Source: Vasconcelosia minhoensis LEGE 07310
Lineage (GTDB): Bacteria; Cyanobacteriota; Cyanobacteriia; Phormidesmidales; Phormidesmidaceae
NCBI RefSeq assembly: GCF_015207255.1
Contig: NZ_JADEXG010000052.1
Span: forward strand, 1 to 38,907
Direction of reading: 5' to 3'
Length of the DNA stretch: 38,907 bases
The translations under genes were made by a program, and so were the position numbers. Positions 33,356-38,907 of this stretch are shown one piece after another. The notes beneath the pieces are model-generated. The model was not told where the DNA came from. It did not search any database and worked only from the letters and a program-made list of their open reading frames with translations. Position 1 is the first letter of the stretch; each line of letters begins with the position of its first letter.

Positions 33356-34528
33356 ATGAGGTTTAAAATCGAAGCATTGAAAAGGGAAGCTGCCGCGATG
33401 CCTCAGGCTGTCTCAACCAAGTCTTCTGGATCAGCTCAGTCCGAGGCGGCAATTGATGTCGAACTACGCCAGATTGTCAAGGTTTTTGACGGCGAACCCG
33501 CCATCACAGGCATCGACCTGACCGTTCAAAAAGGCGAATTTTTCAGCATTTTAGGCCCTTCCGGCTGCGGTAAGACCACGGCCCTGCGACTGATTGCCGG
33601 GTTTGAGACGCCGACTGCTGGAGAAGTTTTCATCCAGGGCCGAGCCATGGGTCGAGTTGTCCCGCACCGCCGCCCGGTCAACACCGTCTTTCAAAACTAT
33701 GCGCTGTTCGACCATATGAGCGTTTGGGATAATATCGCCTTTGGTCTGAAAATTCAGAACTGCTCTCGGGCGGAGCTGCGATCGCGAGTCGGCGAAGCGC
33801 TGCAGCTGGTCAAGATGGAGTCTTTCTCCAAGCGCTACCCGGCTCAGCTCTCCGGTGGCCAAAAGCAGCGAGTTGCGCTAGCCAGGGCATTGGTTAAACG
33901 TCCGGCGGTGATGCTGCTCGATGAGCCCCTTGGTGCGCTCGATCTAAAGCTGCGGAAGCAAATGCAGGTTGAGCTCTCCAACCTGCACCGGCGGCTCGGC
34001 ATTACCTTTATTATGGTCACTCACGATCAGGAAGAAGCCCTGTCGCTCTCTGACCGGATTGCCGTGATGCGGGCTGGCCAGATTGAGCAGGTGGGTCGCC
34101 CGGATGATATTTACGAATATCCGGCAACGGCCTTTGTCGCTAACTTTATTGGCGAAACCAATCTGCTGCGAGGCCAGATTGAGCCGCTGGATTTCCCCCT
34201 GATGCGAGTCACCACCGAAAGTGGCTTAGACATTCGGGTGCGTCATCGTCAGGTAGACTCAGCCCCGCCGCCGCAAACCCCCGTTGAGCTGAGTATTCGG
34301 CCGGAGAAAGTCCATCTGAGCGGCCAGCCCGCTGACGCCGACAACTGCGTTGAAGGCCGGGTACAGCACACCATGTATCTGGGTACCCATATTCACTGTA
34401 TGGTAGAACTCGTAACGGGCGATCGCTTCACGGTTCTACAGCCAAGTCATACTCAGCATCTACCCGATCCTCAGAAGCCTGTGTATGCCTACTGGTCCGC
34501 CGCTGATTGCCTGGCGCTGACGGCCTAG
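33356..34528 (+). CDS. potA: Polyamine ABC transporter ATP-binding protein
   Basis: The 390-residue ATPase has Walker A GPSGCGKT (67-74), Q-loop (FQNYALF), signature LSGGQ (165-169), Walker B VMLLDEP (185-191) and the H-loop VTHDQEEA, followed by a TOBE domain (MRVTTESGLDIRVR, SIRPEKVHL). It energises import with the potD/potB/potC products encoded just downstream. An ATG at 33398 (MPQAVS) is an equally plausible start, because the first 14 residues are not conserved. Spermidine/putrescine is the usual substrate; the assignment rests on the complete operon. Confidence 0.88.
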   Translation: MRFKIEALKREAAAMPQAVSTKSSGSAQSEAAIDVELRQIVKVFDGEPAITGIDLTVQKGEFFSILGPSGCGKTTALRLIAGFETPTAGEVFIQGRAMGRVVPHRRPVNTVFQNYALFDHMSVWDNIAFGLKIQNCSRAELRSRVGEALQLVKMESFSKRYPAQLSGGQKQRVALARALVKRPAVMLLDEPLGALDLKLRKQMQVELSNLHRRLGITFIMVTHDQEEALSLSDRIAVMRAGQIEQVGRPDDIYEYPATAFVANFIGETNLLRGQIEPLDFPLMRVTTESGLDIRVRHRQVDSAPPPQTPVELSIRPEKVHLSGQPADADNCVEGRVQHTMYLGTHIHCMVELVTGDRFTVLQPSHTQHLPDPQKPVYAYWSAADCLALTA

Positions 34529-34585
34529 TCGGCCCGACGCTAGAGAGTCTTGTCTTTTATTGTCGTTTATTTTAGAGGAACCCCC

Positions 34586-35743
34586 ATGCCTCGCAGATTT
34601 TCATCTAAACCACGTCTTGCCGCCACCCGCCGCCATTTTTTACAAGGCTCTGCTGCTGCAATAGCGGGGATAGCCCTTTCCAACTGCGGTGGCGTCAGCG
34701 ATGTACAGTCCTCCGACGCTGGGGCTGAACCAACTGAAGACGGCGATGCTGGCAGTGCCGCCAGCGGCGCCTCCGGTCCGCTCTATATCTATACCTGGGC
34801 AGACTACACCGACGATCAGCTGGTACAGCGGTTCAGGGACAAAACCGGCATTGACGTCCAGATTGATATCTACGACTCGAATGAAACCATGCTGGCCAAG
34901 ATGCAGGCAGGGGGTGGCGATAACTACAGCGTCATCTACCCATCTGACTACATGGTGACGCAGATGATCGATATGGGCATGCTGACCGAGTTTGATAAAT
35001 CCCGTTTACAGGGTTTGGATCAGCTTTCGCCAAAATGGGAAAGCCCCGGTTACGACCCAGACAATAGCCACAGCGTGCCCTACAGCTGGGGAACGACCGG
35101 CCTGATCTACAACTCTAAGGAACTTTCGACTGCACCAGCAGATTGGACCTATCTTTGGGACAATAAAGACGCTCTGTCTCGGCGGATGACGATGCTTGAC
35201 GATGTGCGCGAAACCCTGGGCGCCGTGCTGCATTCTCTAGGATATTCCTACAATTCCACTGACCCCGCCGAACTAGAGGCGGCTTATCAACGGCTGCTTG
35301 AGCTAAAGCCAGCGCTGGCCTCGTTTAAGTCCTTTGGCTGGCAGGATGAGCTGCTAGGGGGTGACCTGCTGCTGGCGATGGCCTTTTCGGTAGAGGCAAT
35401 CCCGGTGACTTTGGAGGACGATACCTTTCAGTATGTCATTCCCGCCAGCGGCTCATCGGTGTGGACTGACACAATGGTGATCCCAACCACCGCCCCGAAC
35501 GCAGACGCCGCCTACGAATGGATTAATTTCAACCTGAATCCCGACGTCTCGGCGGAGACCGTTAAGCGGCTATACTTTGCCACCCCCAACGCGGCGGCTA
35601 AAGACATGCTGCCGGAAGAGCTGCTCAGTAACCAAGACCTCTTTCCGTCCGAAGAGCTGCTGGCGAAATGCGAGGGGATTGCCCCGGTCGGTGATGCGAT
35701 TGAGCTCTATGACCGCTATTGGACCCAGATTACCAGTGCCTAG
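34586..35743 (+). CDS. potD: Polyamine-type ABC transporter substrate-binding protein
   Basis: From the ATG at 34586 the product is 385 residues. GAGGAA lies 6 nt upstream and decides against an upstream alternative at 34550. A twin-arginine signal (TRRHFLQGSAAAIAGIA) and a lipobox ending LSNC indicate a lipoprotein exported folded. The mature part opens PLYIYTWADYTDDQLVQRF, the PotD/PotF signature, and contains AKMQAGGGDNYSVIYPSDYM and SYSWGTTGL-like PYSWGTTGLIYNSK. The spacing of 57 bp from potA and 23 bp to potB supports one operon. Ligand (spermidine, putrescine or similar) is inferred. Confidence 0.9.
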   Translation: MPRRFSSKPRLAATRRHFLQGSAAAIAGIALSNCGGVSDVQSSDAGAEPTEDGDAGSAASGASGPLYIYTWADYTDDQLVQRFRDKTGIDVQIDIYDSNETMLAKMQAGGGDNYSVIYPSDYMVTQMIDMGMLTEFDKSRLQGLDQLSPKWESPGYDPDNSHSVPYSWGTTGLIYNSKELSTAPADWTYLWDNKDALSRRMTMLDDVRETLGAVLHSLGYSYNSTDPAELEAAYQRLLELKPALASFKSFGWQDELLGGDLLLAMAFSVEAIPVTLEDDTFQYVIPASGSSVWTDTMVIPTTAPNADAAYEWINFNLNPDVSAETVKRLYFATPNAAAKDMLPEELLSNQDLFPSEELLAKCEGIAPVGDAIELYDRYWTQITSA

Positions 35744-35766
35744 CCCAGGCCGCTGATGGAGACGCT

Positions 35767-36681
35767 ATGGCCAACCTTCCGCTCACGCCCGCATCATCGA
35801 CTCGTTTGGAGTGGTTTGACCGCTGGCGCTATCGGTTGGTTAGGCTGATTGGACCACTGGCCTTGCTAGGTCCGGCTGGGCTATGGCTGTTTCTGCTGCT
35901 GGTGCTGCCTACGCTGCTGATTTTACAGCTCAGTCTAGTACCGGGACTGCGTCCCGGGCAGGCGATTACAGCCTATGGCTTAGGCAACTACACGCGCATT
36001 CTAGACTCGGTCTACCTGGGTGTGATTGGCCGCTCGCTCACCTTTGCCAGCGGCACCATGCTGCTTTGCTTGCTGTTGGGGTTCCCAGTCGCCTACTGGA
36101 TTGCGCTGATGGCGCCGAAGCGCTGGCGTAGCCTGCTGCTGGTGCTGTTCATCCTGCCGCTATGGACCTCAACTTTGCTGCGCACCTATGCCTGGGTGAC
36201 GCTGCTGCGCCGGTCAGGCATCATTAATCTAATTCTCTCAGCGCTGCACCTGCCGACGCAGGACATTATGAATACCCATTGGGCAGTCTATGTGGGCATG
36301 ACCTACGATTTTCTGCCCTATATGGTACTGATCCTTTACGCCTCACTTGAAAAGCTGGACCAGCGGCTGCTAGAGGCAGCAGCGGACCTGGGCGCGAATC
36401 CTCGTCAGACGTTTTGGAAAGTTACCGTACCCCAGACGCTGCCTGGGATTGCGGCAGGCTGCCTGCTGGTGTTTGTGACTAGCCTGGGTGACTTTGTGGT
36501 GCCGACGCTGCTGGGAGGGACGTCGAGCAAGACAATCTCGCTGCTGATCTACGACCAGTTTTTAGGCCCGGCCCGCAACTGGGGATTTGGTTCGGCCCTG
36601 AGTATGGTGCTGATTCTGGCGGTGAGCCTGGCGATCGCGCTGCTGCTGCGCTACGGCAACCGCGAGGCGGCGGCGGCCTGA
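35767..36681 (+). CDS. potB: Polyamine-type ABC transporter permease PotB
   Basis: From the ATG at 35767 (GGAG 8 nt upstream) the product is 304 residues with six predicted membrane helices. Near the C-terminus it has the EAA loop EAAADLGANPRQTFWKVTVP, which contacts the ATPase, and SLGDFVVPTLLGGTSSKTIS, typical of PotB. An in-frame extension back into the potD gene is not supported. The potC gene follows 1 bp after the stop. Confidence 0.9.
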   Translation: MANLPLTPASSTRLEWFDRWRYRLVRLIGPLALLGPAGLWLFLLLVLPTLLILQLSLVPGLRPGQAITAYGLGNYTRILDSVYLGVIGRSLTFASGTMLLCLLLGFPVAYWIALMAPKRWRSLLLVLFILPLWTSTLLRTYAWVTLLRRSGIINLILSALHLPTQDIMNTHWAVYVGMTYDFLPYMVLILYASLEKLDQRLLEAAADLGANPRQTFWKVTVPQTLPGIAAGCLLVFVTSLGDFVVPTLLGGTSSKTISLLIYDQFLGPARNWGFGSALSMVLILAVSLAIALLLRYGNREAAAA

Positions 36682-36682
36682 G

Positions 36683-37483
36683 ATGAAGCAGCTCTCTCGC
36701 CTCCTACCGTCAGTGACTTGGCAAAGTCTGTTTGCCGGGGCGATGTACATTTTCATGTATGCGCCCATTCTAGTCCTGGGCCTGTATAGCTTTAATGAGT
36801 CGCGCTACGGGGCCGTCTGGAAAGGGTTCAGCCTGAAATGGTACGGCAAGCTGTTTCAGGACGAGCGGCTGTTTTTAGCGCTGGCCGACAGCCTTAAGAT
36901 TGCCTTTTGCGCCGTGGGCCTATCTGCCGTCCTAGGAACCCTGATGGCGATTGGCCTGGCTAAGTACCGTTTCCCCGGCAGGTCGGTCTACCGAGGCGCT
37001 TCCTATCTGCCGCTGATTATTCCCGACATTGCGATCGCGGTTGCGACCCTGGTTTTCTTAGCCGCCGCCGCCATTCCACTCAGCATTTGGACCGCGATCG
37101 CGGCGCACATGGTCTTTTGCCTGGCCTACGTCGCCGTCGTCGTCTCCAGCCGCCTCAGCGGCATGAACCCCCATTTGGAAGAAGCCGCCCTGGACTTAGG
37201 CGCTACGCCCACCCAGGCCCTGGTGAAGGTGCTGCTGCCCCAGCTGGCCCCGGCGATTTTGGCGGGCTGTCTGCTGGCCTTCGTCCTGAGTATGGATGAC
37301 CTGCTGATTTCCAGCTTTACTGCCGGCGGCGCGACCCCCCTGCCGATTGAAATTTTCAGCCGTGTTCGCACCGGCGTCAAGCCGGATATTAATGCCCTCA
37401 GCGTGGTTCTAATTTTGGCCTCGGGGCTGCTGGCCGCGATCGCGGAGTACCTCAGATACAAAAGCGAGCAGGCTAAGGGTTAG
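36683..37483 (+). CDS. potC: Polyamine-type ABC transporter permease PotC
   Basis: The 266-residue protein has six predicted membrane helices. The N-terminal block YIFMYAPILVLGLYSFNES and the coupling loop EAALDLGATPTQALVKVLLP, followed by SMDDLLISSFTAGG, are PotC hallmarks. It starts 1 bp after the potB stop (TGAGATG), so translation is coupled. It completes the importer. Terminator candidates lie about 140 bp downstream. Confidence 0.9.
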   Translation: MKQLSRLLPSVTWQSLFAGAMYIFMYAPILVLGLYSFNESRYGAVWKGFSLKWYGKLFQDERLFLALADSLKIAFCAVGLSAVLGTLMAIGLAKYRFPGRSVYRGASYLPLIIPDIAIAVATLVFLAAAAIPLSIWTAIAAHMVFCLAYVAVVVSSRLSGMNPHLEEAALDLGATPTQALVKVLLPQLAPAILAGCLLAFVLSMDDLLISSFTAGGATPLPIEIFSRVRTGVKPDINALSVVLILASGLLAAIAEYLRYKSEQAKG

Positions 37484-37611
37484 CCGGGTTCTGTTGGTCA
37501 ATAATGGTTTCGACGCTAGTTGAGGACAGGGCTGAGTGGTTTATAACTTCAGCGTACCTGCTCCTCCTTTTCTTAGCTTTTGTCGATTTCCTTATCCAGA
37601 ACTGACGTTAT

Positions 37612-37678
37612 CTAAGCGTAGCAGTCAAGGCTTTCCCAGACTAAGCCTAGACTGACATCACTTCGCTTAGGCTAAGCG
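37612..37678. terminator. Cluster of inverted repeats between potC and the RTX gene
   Basis: AGTCAAGGCTT (37623-37633) pairs with AAGCCTAGACT (37643-37653) with a single mismatch and a 9-nt loop; the right arm overlaps the RTX stop codon. CGCTTAG-G-CTAAGCG (37664-37678) is a second palindrome inside the last RTX codons, and another CTAAGCG lies at 37612-37618, allowing a longer alternative fold. No T-run follows. It probably ends transcription from one or both convergent genes. Confidence 0.45.
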
Positions 37679-38907
37679 TTTCGCCTCCTACCAAAATATT
37701 TTCGATACGGGTTTCAGAATTAGCCATATCTTTAACTATCACGCGGTCAGAGGTTCCTATGACGGTGAAGGTGAGGTCAACGCCATCGAAGGACCAGCTC
37801 AGGTCTGCGCGAGCGATGCCTTCACCAAACACCAGGGTGTCTGTCCCACCGTCGTAGATGTAGCCGTAGGAGCTATTTTGGTAGAGGTCGTGGATGACGT
37901 CTTGCCCGTCACCGCGCTCAAACCGATAGGTGTCATTGCCAGCGCCGCCGTAGAGAGAGTCATTGCCAGTCCCACCCACCAGGATGTCATTGCCCATACC
38001 GGCGTTGAGGATGTCGTTGCCTGCACCGCCATCGAGAATATCGTTGCCTCCGTTAGCGCGCAGGATGTCATTTCCAGTCCCACCATAGAGAGTGTCGGCA
38101 TAGCTGCCTGTGGTGATGGTATCATCTCCCGCCAAACCGTCGAGGATGATGGCACTCTGGTTCCAAGTCAGGCTGTCTGCCCCAGCAGAGCCCGACCCAA
38201 CCCAGCTTGCCACCAGCTCATACAAGCTCAAGGTCTCAGCGCCAATGACAAACCGTTCTACCTGCTGTCGGCTGTCGGTGATGTTGCGAATCGTGACTTG
38301 GTCGTCGGTTCCTGTTACAGCGAAGCTCATGTCGCTGCCGTCGAAGGACCAGCTCAGGTCTGCGCGAGTGATGCCTTCACCAAACACCAGGGTATCTGTC
38401 CCACCGTCGTAGATGTAGCCGTAGGAGCTATTTTGGTAGAGGTCGTGGATGACGTCTTGCCCGTCACCGCGCTCAAACCGATAGGTGTCATTGCCCGCCC
38501 CGCCATAGAGTGTGTCGTTGCCTGCACCACCATTGAGATGATCGTCACCCGCACCGGCATTGAGAGTGTCGCTGCCATCACCACCATTGAGAACATCGTT
38601 GCCCGCACCAGAGTTGAGGGTGTCGTTACCTACTCCACCATAGAGAGTGTCGGCATAGCTGCCTGTGGTGATGGTATCATCTCCAGCTAGACCGTCGAGG
38701 ATGATGGCACTCTGGTTCCAAGTCAGGCTGTCTGCCCCAGCAGAGCCCGACCCAACCCAGCTTGCCACCAGCTCATACAAGCTCAAGGTCTCAGCGCCAA
38801 TGACAAACCGTTCTACCTGCTGTCGGCTGTCGGTGATGTTGCGAATCGTGACTTGGTCGTCGGTTCCTGTTACAGCGAAGCTCATGTCGCTGCCGTCGAA
38901 GGACCAG
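37647..38907 (-). CDS. RTX (hemolysin-type) calcium-binding repeat protein, C-terminal part (cut by window edge)
   Basis: The frame is open to the right edge, giving more than 419 residues. It consists of blocks of GGxGxDxUx nonapeptides (GGAGNDTLYGGAGNDTYRFE) that bind Ca2+ as a beta-roll, alternating with a repeat-related segment (GDGQDVIHDLYQNSSYGYIY) and a spacer (RQQVERFVIGAETLSLYELV). The whole 185-residue module is tandemly repeated. The C-terminus is acidic/hydrophobic (GGETLSLSEVMSV), consistent with an uncleaved type I secretion signal. It is therefore likely secreted or at the cell surface. No T1SS gene is in the window, and the N-terminal effector part is outside it. Confidence 0.85.
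   Translation of the reverse strand, partial: WSFDGSDMSFAVTGTDDQVTIRNITDSRQQVERFVIGAETLSLYELVASWVGSGSAGADSLTWNQSAIILDGLAGDDTITTGSYADTLYGGVGNDTLNSGAGNDVLNGGDGSDTLNAGAGDDHLNGGAGNDTLYGGAGNDTYRFERGDGQDVIHDLYQNSSYGYIYDGGTDTLVFGEGITRADLSWSFDGSDMSFAVTGTDDQVTIRNITDSRQQVERFVIGAETLSLYELVASWVGSGSAGADSLTWNQSAIILDGLAGDDTITTGSYADTLYGGTGNDILRANGGNDILDGGAGNDILNAGMGNDILVGGTGNDSLYGGAGNDTYRFERGDGQDVIHDLYQNSSYGYIYDGGTDTLVFGEGIARADLSWSFDGVDLTFTVIGTSDRVIVKDMANSETRIENILVGGETLSLSEVMSV
37798..38907 (-). repeat. 555-bp tandem repeat within the RTX gene
   Basis: Positions 38081-38352 and 38636-38907 are nearly identical at an offset of 555 bp, and 37798-37950 matches 38353-38505 at the same offset. The unit is exactly 185 codons, so frame is kept. 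The nonapeptide-array part between is more divergent than the spacer. The high DNA identity implies recent unequal exchange or conversion. Confidence 0.9.

Noticed and set aside
37878-38690. Plus-strand frame (270 codons) opposite the RTX repeats
   Set aside because: Its repetitive Val/Ile/Ala pattern is the complement of the Gly/Asp repeats.
37798-38907. Regular repeats at the right end considered as a CRISPR array
   Set aside because: The repeats are in-frame coding RTX units of 27 bp and 555 bp, without unique spacers.

Overview
The window is cyanobacterial chromosome. The evidence is frequent copies of the HIP1 octamer (GCGATCGC), an mreBCD operon, a SpkB-type kinase with pentapeptide repeats, a NblB-like HEAT protein, a sucrase-ferredoxin-like protein and several small proteins of cyanobacterial type. 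The fairly high G+C and HIP1 density would suit a Leptolyngbya/Nodosilinea-like lineage, but that is inference. I see no tRNA, rRNA or CRISPR array.

Layout. 1-7850 is an accessory, decaying region. It holds the 3' end of an IS5-family transposase that cuts an antitoxin gene, remnants of an alpha/beta hydrolase and an aspartic protease, an intact BMP-type ABC importer operon without its ATPase (1511-4734, minus), a wrecked MFS exporter, a helical-repeat protein, and a PD-(D/E)XK-like protein whose 5' end is duplicated upstream. 7852-10949 is a two-gene signalling unit: a receiver domain fused to a thioredoxin-reductase-like flavoprotein, then a cNMP-binding-domain histidine kinase. 11137-16036 contains a small membrane-protein gene with an in-frame amber codon, a metalloenzyme of the alkaline phosphatase superfamily, a broken GNAT, a GCS2-type ligase, a sucrase-ferredoxin-like protein, a conserved small protein and a HEAT protein.

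16412-33110 is mostly housekeeping: a Nif11-like protein, a CobW GTPase with a His-rich linker, a HAD hydrolase, mreBCD, ssb, SIMPL and DUF2062 proteins, mnmE, a TPR protein, a SpkB-like kinase, pheT and a class B PBP2. Cell elongation is represented twice (mreBCD and PBP2). 33356-37483 is a complete polyamine-type ABC importer (potA-potD-potB-potC). The window ends inside a large RTX calcium-binding protein (minus) built from 185-residue modules.

How the genes work together: the clearest functional units are the redox/cNMP two-component pair, the two ABC importers, and the elongation machinery. No convincing new defence system is present. The most unusual items are the receiver-flavoprotein fusion lacking the CxxC dithiol with its unusual kinase partner, the amber-interrupted membrane protein, and the chimeric gene neighbourhood at 5546-7603.
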